Assembly: GCF_051045985.1 (NCBI RefSeq) | Contig: NZ_CP157350.1 | Span: 868,001-932,000 of the forward strand | Direction: 5' to 3' | DNA from: Scardovia wiggsiae | Lineage (GTDB): Bacteria; Actinomycetota; Actinomycetes; Actinomycetales; Bifidobacteriaceae | DNA: 64,000 nucleotides | Shown: positions 42,557 through 50,568 of the stretch, piece by piece | Numbering within the stretch: position 1 is the stretch's first letter | Layout of the letters: every line of letters starts with the position of its first letter | Made by a program: the position numbers and the translations under genes | The notes under the pieces: model-generated | What the model was told of the DNA's origin: nothing | What the model saw: only the letters and a program-made list of their open reading frames with translations | Databases searched by the model: none

Positions 42557-42656
42557 AGCAAATACACTGCACAATCGCAGGCAGCCGGCACTATGCGTTT
42601 AAGTCGTATGAGTGTGGAATAATACCCTAGGTATTGAAACGTATAAAGGAGTTATT

Positions 42657-42731
42657 ATGGGCAAGCGCGGACGTATGCGTCGTGAGCGCCGTAAAAAGGC
42701 AGCGAACCACGGCAAAAGGCCAAATGCTTAA
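42657..42731 (+). CDS. 24-residue 50S ribosomal protein bL37-type
   Basis: An extremely basic 24-residue peptide starting MGKRGRMRRERRKK and ending NHGKRPNA. This composition and the NHGKRPN ending match the small actinobacterial ribosomal protein bL37 first seen in mycobacterial ribosome structures. AAAGGAG lies seven bases before the ATG and an intrinsic terminator follows the stop after 15 bases, so it is an independent gene, not a shadow. Its position between galM and a NUDIX gene has no obvious functional link. Confidence rests on remembered sequence similarity and the clear expression signals. Confidence 0.85.
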   Translation: MGKRGRMRRERRKKAANHGKRPNA

Positions 42732-42746
42732 AAATCAATAATGTTT

Positions 42747-42779
42747 AATGCCCTGTACGTGATATACAGGGCATTTTTT
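42747..42779 (+). terminator. Intrinsic terminator after the bL37-type gene
   Basis: AATGCCCTGTA pairs with TACAGGGCATT around a seven-base loop, followed by TTTTA. Confidence 0.92.
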
Positions 42780-42830
42780 ATCTAATACCTTTCTTTTTTC
42801 TCCCCCCTGATAACACAAAGGAGCATCATT

Positions 42831-43316
42831 ATGGTTTCCGCACCAGACCTTACCCTTCCCGCAGGCAGCGGGATGGTCAATATCCGCGTCGGTGCAATAC
42901 TTATGAAAGGTCCTCAATTCCTTATGGCTGGTAATACCGGCTCAGATTATCTGTACTCTGTAGGCGGCAGGATTAAGTTCGGTGAGACTGCTGAGGAAGC
43001 TGTGCTCCGCGAAGTGTATGAGGAAACAGGATACAAACTGAAGGTAGACAGATTAGGGTTTATCTATGAGAACCGTTTTGTCTGTGACTGGGGATCAAAC
43101 AGCGGCAAAAAATACTACGAGATCGGTTTCTTTTTCTATATGGCAGTACCGGACAGTTTCAATCCTGTCTGCACAAGCTCAGCTGACAACGGGCATCGGG
43201 AATTCCTCCGCTGGATCAGCCCGGGTGACACTGTAAAATACTATCCTGAGTTCTTCGCTTCAGAGCTCAAAAATCCTTCTTATCAAGTCAGGCACATGGT
43301 AACAAATAACTGGTAA
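42831..43316 (+). CDS. NUDIX hydrolase
   Basis: A 161-residue NUDIX-fold pyrophosphohydrolase. The box reads GGRIKFGETAEEAVLREV followed by YEETGY, with the metal-binding REVxEE intact (about residues 45-68). AAAGGAG precedes the ATG at nine bases. The substrate class (nucleoside diphosphate derivative) cannot be resolved; the family is very broad. It is followed by small genes of unclear status. Confidence 0.87.
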   Translation: MVSAPDLTLPAGSGMVNIRVGAILMKGPQFLMAGNTGSDYLYSVGGRIKFGETAEEAVLREVYEETGYKLKVDRLGFIYENRFVCDWGSNSGKKYYEIGFFFYMAVPDSFNPVCTSSADNGHREFLRWISPGDTVKYYPEFFASELKNPSYQVRHMVTNNW

Positions 43317-43354
43317 ACTTCAATACCTATACCTTTTAATAAGAAAAGAATACT

Positions 43355-43722
43355 ATGCTTAGCGTCGATTGGATATCCCGTGATATCGGTTCAACACTTA
43401 TTGGCGAAATAAAAAAAGCTTACGATCACCGCACTCATAACATGCCTGACGGAGCTAATATAGCTTTTGAGAATTCGAATGTATAAAATTACTGTACAAC
43501 AAAAAGGGCAGGATGAGAATACTGGGGCACAACGAATATGAACTGCCATACTCAGATAGCAGGAAAATTTTAGCATCATTAAAACAAAAGGGAAAGATCA
43601 TAACAATCCTTGATACATACAGCAAGAACATGCCCTTGTACAGGGATACACTTATAGCAGGTACAGTCCCGCACAAGGAGGCAGAACAATGGGCAATGAA
43701 CCACAATACAAAGAAGGAATGA
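43355..43722 (+). pseudogene. Two short ORFs, possibly one frameshifted gene of unknown function
   Basis: ORF a (43355-43486) encodes 43 residues starting MLSVDWISRDIGSTLIGEIK and ending FENSNV. A second frame opens right after a TGA near 43468 and continues as EFECIKLLYNKKGR into ORF b (43513-43722, 69 residues starting MRILGHNEYELPYSDSRKIL). One inserted base near 43470 (GCTTTTGAGAATTC) would join them into a protein of about 120 residues. ORF b has AAAAAGGG four bases before its ATG and overlaps the start of the next gene by 34 bases, so it could also be a real small gene. I recognise neither half. AT content is higher than that of the neighbours. Confidence 0.4.
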
Positions 43723-44120
43723 TCCGAAGCTGGTTCGATATGTGGCTTCAGAAAAATGATGCGGGAATCGGCAGCCTGTTTACGCATAATGCAACATATA
43801 TAGAAAGCTGGGGCCCCGAATACCATGGGCTGGAAAAGATCAGGCACTGGTTTTCTGAATGGAACAGCCGCGGCACGGTTCTGGCATGGGATATCCAGAG
43901 GTTCTTTCATGATTCCGACAAAAGTATTGTGCTCTGGACTTTCGAGTGCACAATGCAGGGCGGACCCAAACAGGGGTTTGACGGTGTATCGCTCGTTGTA
44001 TGGGATAAAGACCTGAAAATTTCGTACCTTCAGGAATACGGCTGCAACTCAGAACGGTACGATCCCTATGCAGCAGGAGATAAACCAGTTTTCAAGGAGG
44101 GGGAATCCCCCTGGATCTAA
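43689..44120 (+). CDS. NTF2/SnoaL-like fold protein
   Basis: A 143-residue protein with the SnoaL-like/NTF2 pattern: an N-terminal helix (IRSWFDMWLQKNDAGIGSLF), then NATYIESWGPEYHGLEKIRHWF and alternating strands (SIVLWTFECTMQGG, DGVSLVVWDKDLKISYLQEY). AAGGAGG lies seven bases before the ATG. Family members are small cavity-forming proteins that act as enzymes, steroid or polyketide cyclases, or ligand binders; no function can be assigned. It is convergent with the Cys-rich gene, only 27 bases away. Confidence 0.75.
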   Translation: MGNEPQYKEGMIRSWFDMWLQKNDAGIGSLFTHNATYIESWGPEYHGLEKIRHWFSEWNSRGTVLAWDIQRFFHDSDKSIVLWTFECTMQGGPKQGFDGVSLVVWDKDLKISYLQEYGCNSERYDPYAAGDKPVFKEGESPWI

Positions 44121-44147
44121 AACAGTTACTTACACCTTATCAGGCTG

Positions 44148-44525
44148 TCAGCAATTGCCCGAGCATAATTCCTCAAGGCATCGGGACAAACAGTCATGGA
44201 CACTTTCCGGAACGGTATGCGGGCGAAGCACCCGTTTTATACAGTCGAGCATCGCAGCTTCAGCCATGTCTGACAGGTCTTCCGGGCCGAAACAGTCTGA
44301 ACAGCCGCATGTAACTTCCTCTATTACTGATACCACAGGTATGTATGCAACATCAGCCGTGCTGCGGATGGTGGTACTGCGTACCGCATGGCGTACAACA
44401 GCACCCTGTTCGTAAGAAAACTGGGAGCTGTCAATATGGGCGCGCACACGCTGCACACATCCTACGCGGGACTGGAATCCCTGCTTTACTTTCACCTTGC
44501 GCCTGTTGCGTACATAAACTGTCAT
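44148..44525 (-). CDS. Cys-rich protein downstream of the ECF sigma gene, possible zinc-binding anti-sigma
   Basis: A 125-residue protein with nine cysteines: Cys23; Cys73, 75 and 78 in TCGCSDCFG; Cys95; Cys112 and 116 in DCLSRCLEEL; Cys121 and 125 at the C-terminus. There are also His30, His46, His103 and His110. AAGGAAC precedes the ATG at 44525. A TTGACC at 44587-44582 with a weak -10 (GATATA) suggests a separate promoter. It lies 117 bases downstream of an RpoE/SigH-like sigma gene, the place normally held by an RsrA-type zinc anti-sigma factor. The C-terminal PESVHDCLSRCLEEL loosely resembles the end of such proteins. The classical H-x3-C-x2-C motif is not seen. Codon use is like that of the neighbours. 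Function is inference only. Confidence 0.65.
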   Translation of the reverse strand: MTVYVRNRRKVKVKQGFQSRVGCVQRVRAHIDSSQFSYEQGAVVRHAVRSTTIRSTADVAYIPVVSVIEEVTCGCSDCFGPEDLSDMAEAAMLDCIKRVLRPHTVPESVHDCLSRCLEELCSGNC

Positions 44526-44642
44526 CGTAACCGTTCCTTATCCCGCTGCCGGTCTGATATATCCAAATCTTATTACTACACGGTCAACCTTTGCTGCCCG
44601 CTATTCTTCCCATACTCTCCGATACTTCTCAGTCAGTGAAAA

Positions 44643-45386
44643 CTATCCGTTGCTGGTCCCCTCCCCCTTCTGCTTCGCTCTGGCGAGATGCACTTTGGAA
44701 TATCCTCTTTCCATAGCATACGATTCCAGTTCTTTTTTCAGCTGCGTACGCGCGCGGTTCAGCCGGCTCATCACAGTGCCTATTTTAATACCGAATTCGT
44801 CTGCGACTTCCTGGTAGCTTTTCCCGTCAATAGCAGCTGCAATGAACACATCCCTGCGTTCGGGGGATAATTTATTCAGAGCCTCCATTATCTCCTGGGG
44901 AGCGTAGGCATCGATATACGTCTGTTCGGCGGATTTCAGACCTTCCCCCGTATGCTCAGAGGCAGAATATATGTCCCAGTCATTATATTCGCCTGTTTCA
45001 TCATTGGCACGCTTGGGACTGCGCTTTGCCTTCTGATACTGGTTGAAAAAAAGGTTGCGCTCAATAGTTGTCATCCATGCAGCAAAATTCGTCCCCTGCC
45101 TGAAAGAATCAAAATGCTTGAAACCGCGTTCAAAAGTATCCTGTACAAGGTCCTGGGCATCTTCAGGGCTGTTCGTCAATTTCATAGCATACCGGTACAG
45201 CCCGTCGATAAGCGGGGCTGCCAGCTCCTGAAAAGACTGCCTGCTGCCAGCTGTACCGTCCTGGCCGCTGTCTGATATCGTTTCTGAAGTATGTGCCACC
45301 CCTTTATTCTTCCACACTTTTGGGTTTCCCACATCCTCCGCATGTCTGGTTTCTGCAGAGATGTTTTCGTCTGCCTCAGGTACCAT
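44643..45386 (-). CDS. sigH: ECF RNA polymerase sigma factor, SigH/RpoE group
   Basis: Alternative sigma factor, 247 residues from the ATG at 45386. Region 2 reads LTNSPEDAQDLVQDTFERGF and GTNFAAWMTTIERNLFFNQY; region 4 reads LSPERRDVFIAAAIDGKSYQ and IGTVMSRLNRARTQLKKEL. The match to the actinobacterial SigH/SigR branch (oxidative and heat stress) is good. An open frame continues far upstream but lies antisense to the exonuclease. A GTG at about 45299 with GGGG before it is an alternative start. The likely product of its neighbour, a Cys-rich protein, may control it. Its start lies 6 bp from the divergent exonuclease start. Confidence 0.88.
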   Translation of the reverse strand: MVPEADENISAETRHAEDVGNPKVWKNKGVAHTSETISDSGQDGTAGSRQSFQELAAPLIDGLYRYAMKLTNSPEDAQDLVQDTFERGFKHFDSFRQGTNFAAWMTTIERNLFFNQYQKAKRSPKRANDETGEYNDWDIYSASEHTGEGLKSAEQTYIDAYAPQEIMEALNKLSPERRDVFIAAAIDGKSYQEVADEFGIKIGTVMSRLNRARTQLKKELESYAMERGYSKVHLARAKQKGEGTSNG

Positions 45387-45392
45387 ACAAAT

Positions 45393-46187
45393 ATGTCTAC
45401 AGCAATTTTGGAACGCCTGAAAACACTGGAAATCCAGAGCCCGGATACTCCGCTGAAAGACTCCCTGCTTCTGGGTTTCGATACAGAGACTACGGGGACT
45501 TATGCCGGAAAAGATGCTATAGTTTCTGCAAGCCTGGTTCTGCGCGACCCGCAGACGGGCTATGCCGGCGACACTGTGGCAGAATGGATCATAGCGCCGG
45601 GGATACCGATGAACCCGCTGGCCTCCAAAGTTAACGGATTCACCGACGATTTCCTTGAGGCGCATGGTGCTGATCAGAAAACAGCTATCCTTGAAATTGC
45701 AGGCACTATCGTCCAGGCCCAGCTGAAGAATATCCCCCTTCTCGCCTACAACGCCCCTTTTGATGTCGATATGCTCAACGGCGACCTCAGGCGCATCGGT
45801 CGGGCGCCTATTGTTACTGAGATCAATGACGCTGATACCGATAATTTCTTAACAGGGACACAGCGGGAGCTGATCGTTGCAGACCCTCTGGTTATTGACC
45901 GTGCGGTTTCCAAACGCAGCGGCAGGCGGACCCTCACCGACACCACATATTATTACGGCGTGCAGCCTCACGGGTCTTTCCACGATGCCACTGCTGATAC
46001 GGTTGCAGCAGTAGACCTTATAGAGCCTATATGCGCAGCATACCCGCAGGCCGGGGTTATTACTGTTGCAGGGCTTATGGATTGGCAGCGCAACGCCCAT
46101 GGAACCTGGAAAGAACAGTTCAACGCCTATCTGGAATCCCTGGGGCGTCCGCCTGTTCGGGATTCGTGGTTCCCTGTACAGCGCTGA
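45393..46187 (+). CDS. DnaQ-like 3'-5' exonuclease
   Basis: A DEDDh-type exonuclease of 264 residues. Motif I is LLGFDTETTGTY (catalytic Asp and Glu), motif II LAYNAPFDVDML, and motif III HDATADTVAAVDL with the conserved His and Asp. Single-domain enzymes of this kind act in repair or RNA end trimming. I start at the ATG at 45393, preceded by ACAAAT and TACCAT, the leaderless pattern, and lacking a ribosome binding site. The last 68 bases overlap the convergent aminotransferase-like ORF. Confidence 0.88.
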   Translation: MSTAILERLKTLEIQSPDTPLKDSLLLGFDTETTGTYAGKDAIVSASLVLRDPQTGYAGDTVAEWIIAPGIPMNPLASKVNGFTDDFLEAHGADQKTAILEIAGTIVQAQLKNIPLLAYNAPFDVDMLNGDLRRIGRAPIVTEINDADTDNFLTGTQRELIVADPLVIDRAVSKRSGRRTLTDTTYYYGVQPHGSFHDATADTVAAVDLIEPICAAYPQAGVITVAGLMDWQRNAHGTWKEQFNAYLESLGRPPVRDSWFPVQR

Positions 46188-47391
46188 GTACGGAAAGCAC
46201 GGCCCGGCAGGCATTCCGGGCACGCCCGGCACTAAGCTGGGTAGGCAGGCATACAACCTGTGCGCTGCATTTTGTACTGGTCTTCACACCAGACCTGTTT
46301 TCAGGGATACGGTAGATAGACGCGTCCTCAGCACCGGGGAAAAGTTCGGGCCTGTACCATCTTTCTGCAAGGGCACCTGTTCGTCTTACCGCCTGAAGCG
46401 CAGCCTCAGCCTTTCGGGTGCTGTCCAGAAAAATTGGGAAACGCAGCAACGGCAAGGCTTTTCCAGCCGCAAGGACACGGCCGGGGATCCTGATACCATC
46501 CCTATTGCCCAGCATATCCCTGTAAATATCTACGATTGCACTGCGCGCACTTTCACTTGACGGCAGCATGCTGATCTGGGCGGCAGCCTTGCTGTTCATC
46601 CACTCAGATGGGCGCATCGGCTTATATGGCAGCCTGCCGCGCATTTCCTCACCGCTTATAGGGGGTTCATACAGCCCTGCAGCAGCCATCCATGTACGCA
46701 GGGAGGTTCCCGCAGCACCAAGACGGCCCAAGATGCGGTTCTGATTAACATATGCCCTGGTAACACAGTTAAGGCGCATGCCTATTTTCCCAAGGCTTCC
46801 CAGCCGCAGCCTGATTTCCCTGTCTACGTCGCTGCGCATCCTGCCAAGCCGGGGGTTTACCCAGACAGCGCCTCCGAAACGGGTATCAAGCATTTTTTCA
46901 ACGCCAAAAGAGAATACAGTGATGTCTGCCAGAGGTACGCCATCTTCGCTCCGCGCCATCCTGCCTGCGCAGTGCGCGCAGTCCTCCATAACAAGGGTGA
47001 AACTGCTGCCGCTGTCTTCTCCACTACCTTCTTCCCCTTTCCCGCGAAGGCCTTTTACAGCCCTCTCCATGGAATCCTGGGCGATAATACCGAAAGTATG
47101 CTGAAAAACTACAGCCCGTGTATTATTGCCGATGGGAAGCGGGGCCGCCAGGGAGAGGCTGTCGAAATCAATATCCCCGTATTTGGGTTCCAGGCCCGCG
47201 GCAATGATAGGATCAACAGCTGTTATGCAGGTATAGAGCTGTGTGAGGACATCCCCGCTGCCGACAACATCATGCAGCGCACGGAACACTACTTCCATCC
47301 CATACCGCGCCTTAAACACAGGGTACCAGTCTTCTTCATGCGTATGCGTGTGCCGGGCTAATGTTTCCTGGAGGGTCATCTTCTGTTTCAT
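46120..47391 (-). CDS. DegT/DnrJ/EryC1-type PLP aminotransferase-like protein
   Basis: A 423-residue protein from the ATG at 47391 (the frame is open to 47478). The N-terminal YGMEVVFRALHDVVGSGDVL region and PKYGDIDFDSLSL are typical of the DegT fold, where a glycine-rich loop binds PLP phosphate. The PLP lysine is expected in SFGVEKMLDTRFGGAVWVNP. HTFGIIAQ and VMEDCAHCAG supply the usual stacking and Asp contacts. The C-terminus extends about 55 residues beyond the last recognisable part (YRIPENRSG) and runs antisense into the exonuclease gene. It diverges from the MurE-like ligase gene and may supply an amino acid or sugar for the wall cluster. Its substrate is unknown. Confidence 0.78.
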   Translation of the reverse strand: MKQKMTLQETLARHTHTHEEDWYPVFKARYGMEVVFRALHDVVGSGDVLTQLYTCITAVDPIIAAGLEPKYGDIDFDSLSLAAPLPIGNNTRAVVFQHTFGIIAQDSMERAVKGLRGKGEEGSGEDSGSSFTLVMEDCAHCAGRMARSEDGVPLADITVFSFGVEKMLDTRFGGAVWVNPRLGRMRSDVDREIRLRLGSLGKIGMRLNCVTRAYVNQNRILGRLGAAGTSLRTWMAAAGLYEPPISGEEMRGRLPYKPMRPSEWMNSKAAAQISMLPSSESARSAIVDIYRDMLGNRDGIRIPGRVLAAGKALPLLRFPIFLDSTRKAEAALQAVRRTGALAERWYRPELFPGAEDASIYRIPENRSGVKTSTKCSAQVVCLPTQLSAGRARNACRAVLSVLSAVQGTTNPEQADAPGIPDRR

Positions 47392-47527
47392 ATGCTCACC
47401 GTTCGCTATGCCGTCTATGGATAATTTTATAGCACGCCTTAACCATCCCGCCCGCTGATGTACCGGCAGACCCGCCACTCGTCTCAGTAATAAAATAGAG
47501 TAGATGGTGTTGAGAATAACTGTTTAC

Positions 47528-47533
47528 TATAAT
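47528..47533 (+). promoter_or_regulatory. -10 box of the cell-wall cluster
   Basis: A perfect TATAAT 11 bases before the MurE-like ATG. No standard -35 box is found at 16-18 bases. A GAGG at 47536-47539 serves as ribosome binding site, so the leader would be very short. Confidence 0.45.
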
Positions 47534-47544
47534 TTGAGGCTACT

Positions 47545-49161
47545 ATGACAACGGCTGCAGGATCCTCGCCCGATACCTTTTCCCCTACCCCGTCTTCCCA
47601 TACGCTGAGCCTTGCCCAGGCGATCGGCATACTTGATTCCCACGGTCAGCTCAGAGAGATTATTGCAGATGGGCAATGGGCCCGTTCAGCTGATGCCCTG
47701 GGCACGAAGTATCGGGATATGGTATTTACCGATATCTCCTATGATTCACGGGATGTCGGCAGCCAGACCCTGCTCTTCTGCAAGGGCCGGTTTGAAGCCT
47801 CTTACCTCACGGAGGCAAACAGCTCAGGGCTTCCCTGCTATGTTGCCCAGGAAGATTTCAGCGGATCGACCGGGGCTGCGGGGATCATTGTCAACGATGT
47901 AAAAAAATCGATGGCCCTGCTGTCAGCCGCTTTTTTCGGATATCCTTCCCGCAGGCTCACGGTTATTGGGATCACGGGTACTAAAGGCAAAACAACTACC
48001 GCATATTTCACCCATTCCATACTTAACGCTTATTCCCAGGGTAAGGCTGCGCTCCTGTCGTCGGTGGACAACTGTACCGACGGGCATACTTTTGCGGAAT
48101 CTGATCTGACAACGCCTGAGTCGCTTGACCTTTTCCGCCTTATGTGTGAAGCAGCCGATAACGGCATGGAATACCTTGTTATGGAGGTTTCCTCCCAGGC
48201 CTATAAAGTAGACCGGGTCTATGGCCTCCACTTCGATGCAGGCGCTTTCCTCAATATTTCCCCGGACCACATAAGCCCTATTGAGCATCCGACTTTTGAA
48301 GACTATTTCTATTGTAAAAGGCAAATTACCGCAAACAGCTCGCATATCGTGATCAATGCGGATCTGGACCATGCCGGGCTGGTGGAAGAGGATGCCCTGC
48401 GCTGCAGCACACAGCTTTCCCGTTTCAGGCTTTGCCGGCCGCCTGTTTCTGCAAACAGCAAGGATGTATATGCTTATCCTTCATCCGACGGCCAGTCATT
48501 CCTGATCAATGCCGGTACCACGCCTTTAGGGTCTTTTATTCTCAGCATTGCAGGGGATTTCAACTATGCTAACGCCGCAGCTGCAGTAGCCATCGTCCGG
48601 GCAGCAGGCATGGACCTCAGCTCCCCTCCTGTGCAAAATGCGCTGCATGCAATGGAAAAGGTTACTATTGCCGGACGTATGGAAACCTTTACGTCCCCTG
48701 ACGGTACAGTAGGGATAGTTGATTATGCGCATAACGGCGTCAGCACAGCAGCGCTTCTGGATTACGTTGATAAAACGTACGGATCTCTCAGCCCCCGGAT
48801 CATCCTCATTACCGGCTCAGCGGGGAACAAGGCCTATGACCGCCGCAGAGAGATTGTCGAAGCTGCCCAAGACAGGATATTCCGTTTCATCTTTACCACA
48901 GAGGATACAGATACCGAAAAAGTGCAGGATATCTGTGAGGAAATGGAGCGCTATATCACCAATACAGATGTAGAGCACAGCATTATTATTGACCGCGAGG
49001 AAGCCCTGCGGGCGGCGGTCAGCGATGCACATAAGGCCTCTGGCCAGACTACGGTCATCCTCGCTATAGGCAAGGGCAACGAACGATGGATCAAACAGTT
49101 TAATAAGCACGTCCCTTATGAAGGCGACGATGCCGTAATGAAAGGGCTCCTCCATGGCTGA
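47545..49161 (+). CDS. murE: MurE-like Mur ligase (UDP-MurNAc-tripeptide synthetase)
   Basis: Adds the third stem amino acid (lysine or ornithine expected here) to UDP-MurNAc-dipeptide. The 538-residue protein has the three Mur ligase domains: an N-terminal UDP-binding part (about 1-135), the ATPase core with GITGTKGKTTTAYF and NISPDHISPIEHPTFEDYFY, and the C-terminal domain with GIVDYAHNG and LITGSAGNKAYDRR. The diaminopimelate-specific DNPR motif is absent, which fits a lysine/ornithine enzyme. The gene is outside the dcw cluster (where murC and ftsQ are, at 61574 onward) and is coupled to the next gene by an 8-bp overlap. Confidence 0.85.
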   Translation: MTTAAGSSPDTFSPTPSSHTLSLAQAIGILDSHGQLREIIADGQWARSADALGTKYRDMVFTDISYDSRDVGSQTLLFCKGRFEASYLTEANSSGLPCYVAQEDFSGSTGAAGIIVNDVKKSMALLSAAFFGYPSRRLTVIGITGTKGKTTTAYFTHSILNAYSQGKAALLSSVDNCTDGHTFAESDLTTPESLDLFRLMCEAADNGMEYLVMEVSSQAYKVDRVYGLHFDAGAFLNISPDHISPIEHPTFEDYFYCKRQITANSSHIVINADLDHAGLVEEDALRCSTQLSRFRLCRPPVSANSKDVYAYPSSDGQSFLINAGTTPLGSFILSIAGDFNYANAAAAVAIVRAAGMDLSSPPVQNALHAMEKVTIAGRMETFTSPDGTVGIVDYAHNGVSTAALLDYVDKTYGSLSPRIILITGSAGNKAYDRRREIVEAAQDRIFRFIFTTEDTDTEKVQDICEEMERYITNTDVEHSIIIDREEALRAAVSDAHKASGQTTVILAIGKGNERWIKQFNKHVPYEGDDAVMKGLLHG

Positions 49162-50494
49162 TTTCCTCCCGGTAATCCTTGGTGGCGATATTGGCGCATA
49201 TGCGATAGCAAGGGAATTCAATGATGCTTACGGCGTTAAACCTGTCCTTGTTACCCAATACGACCCCCTGCCGATCCGCGATTCAGCGATCCTGACCCGC
49301 CACTATTGCGCAAATGCCTCGGAAGCGCAGCCGCTTATAGAGGAGCTGTGTTCCCTTGGGGAAAAACTGAAAAGAGAGGACGCCGGACGCACCCTTATCC
49401 TTCTGGCCAATACTGAGTGGCGTATCCAGACAATTGCCGAAAACCGCAGCCGCCTTGAGCAGTTCTATACACTGCCCGTACCGCAGCTTGATCTTATTGA
49501 GAAACTCAATGATAAGGAATCTTTTGAACAGCTTGCACGCAGCAACGGCATGTCCGTCCCTGAATCATTCTATGAAGATTTTTCTAAAGCCGGCAGCAGC
49601 AGCTGGAAACCGCAACCTGTACCCGATACCCTGCATTTCCCCCTTATTGCCAAACCTGCGCAAAGCGCACAGTATGAGCAGATCCAGTTTGAAGGCCGCC
49701 AGAAAGTGTACCGCATCGACACCCAGGATGAACTGGACAGCCTGTGGGATGCCCTGCGTACGGCAGGCTACCGCGGCAAGTTCACTGTCCAGCAGCTTAT
49801 TGAAGGCGATGATACCTACATGTACTCAATCACCGCATATTCCAATACTGAGGGACAGGTAACATTTATGGCTTCCGCCCGGGTCCTCCTTGAAGAGCAC
49901 CACCCGGCAACCTTGGGCAACCCCTGCGCTATGGTCACACAGCCTGTCGCAGAAATATTGGGTCCCGCCCAGAGGTTCCTGGAGTCAACAGGCTACACAG
50001 GTTTCGCCAACTTTGATGTAAAGCGGGATCCGCATACCGGGACCTTTTATTTCCTGGAAGTCAACCCCCGCATCGGACGCAACAGCTTCTACTGTGTGGG
50101 GGCAGGAATAAACCCTATGGAAGAGCTTATCCGTGACCTTATCCCCTCTTCTGCGGATCCATCCCATACAGTCCAGCGGCTTGGCGCACTGCAGCAGAAA
50201 AAGCCTGCGCCTGGAAAAGCTGAAAGCACTGCCAGGACCGGCAGGGCTCCTCGTATTGCGCGAGGCAAGGTCCTGTACACTGTGATCCCTGACCGCCTTC
50301 TGAAACGGTATATTACTGATGCGCAAACTGCCGACGAAGTCGCCGGCCTCATCAGGAACCGCAGGCGTATAGACCCTGTTGTCAATCCAAACGATAATTC
50401 AATCAGGCGCCGCATATACCATTGCGAATCCTCTATAAGCCAGTGGCGCAAGTTCCGCCGGTATTACCCCAAACCTACTTCTACAGGATTTTAA
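49154..50494 (+). CDS. ATP-grasp carboxylate-amine ligase, possible interpeptide-bridge aspartate ligase
   Basis: A 446-residue ATP-grasp enzyme. The N-terminal VILGGDIGAYAIAREFNDAY is the pre-ATP-grasp fold; the ATP-grasp core includes FPLIAKPAQSAQYEQIQFEG, FTVQQLIEGDDTYMYS and YFLEVNPRIGRNSFYCVGAG, which keeps the Glu and Asn metal ligands. The group resembles D-aspartate ligase of enterococci, which loads the lysine side chain of the wall precursor. Overlap with the MurE-like gene and adjacency to two FemAB genes support a bridge role. The amino acid cannot be read from the sequence. Confidence 0.75.
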   Translation: MADFLPVILGGDIGAYAIAREFNDAYGVKPVLVTQYDPLPIRDSAILTRHYCANASEAQPLIEELCSLGEKLKREDAGRTLILLANTEWRIQTIAENRSRLEQFYTLPVPQLDLIEKLNDKESFEQLARSNGMSVPESFYEDFSKAGSSSWKPQPVPDTLHFPLIAKPAQSAQYEQIQFEGRQKVYRIDTQDELDSLWDALRTAGYRGKFTVQQLIEGDDTYMYSITAYSNTEGQVTFMASARVLLEEHHPATLGNPCAMVTQPVAEILGPAQRFLESTGYTGFANFDVKRDPHTGTFYFLEVNPRIGRNSFYCVGAGINPMEELIRDLIPSSADPSHTVQRLGALQQKKPAPGKAESTARTGRAPRIARGKVLYTVIPDRLLKRYITDAQTADEVAGLIRNRRRIDPVVNPNDNSIRRRIYHCESSISQWRKFRRYYPKPTSTGF

Positions 50495-50568
50495 GGGCTG
50501 CCGGGCAATTCCCAGGTATCCAGAGTATCCTGACAGATACAGTACAGCGCAACACAGCCAGGTGAGAA

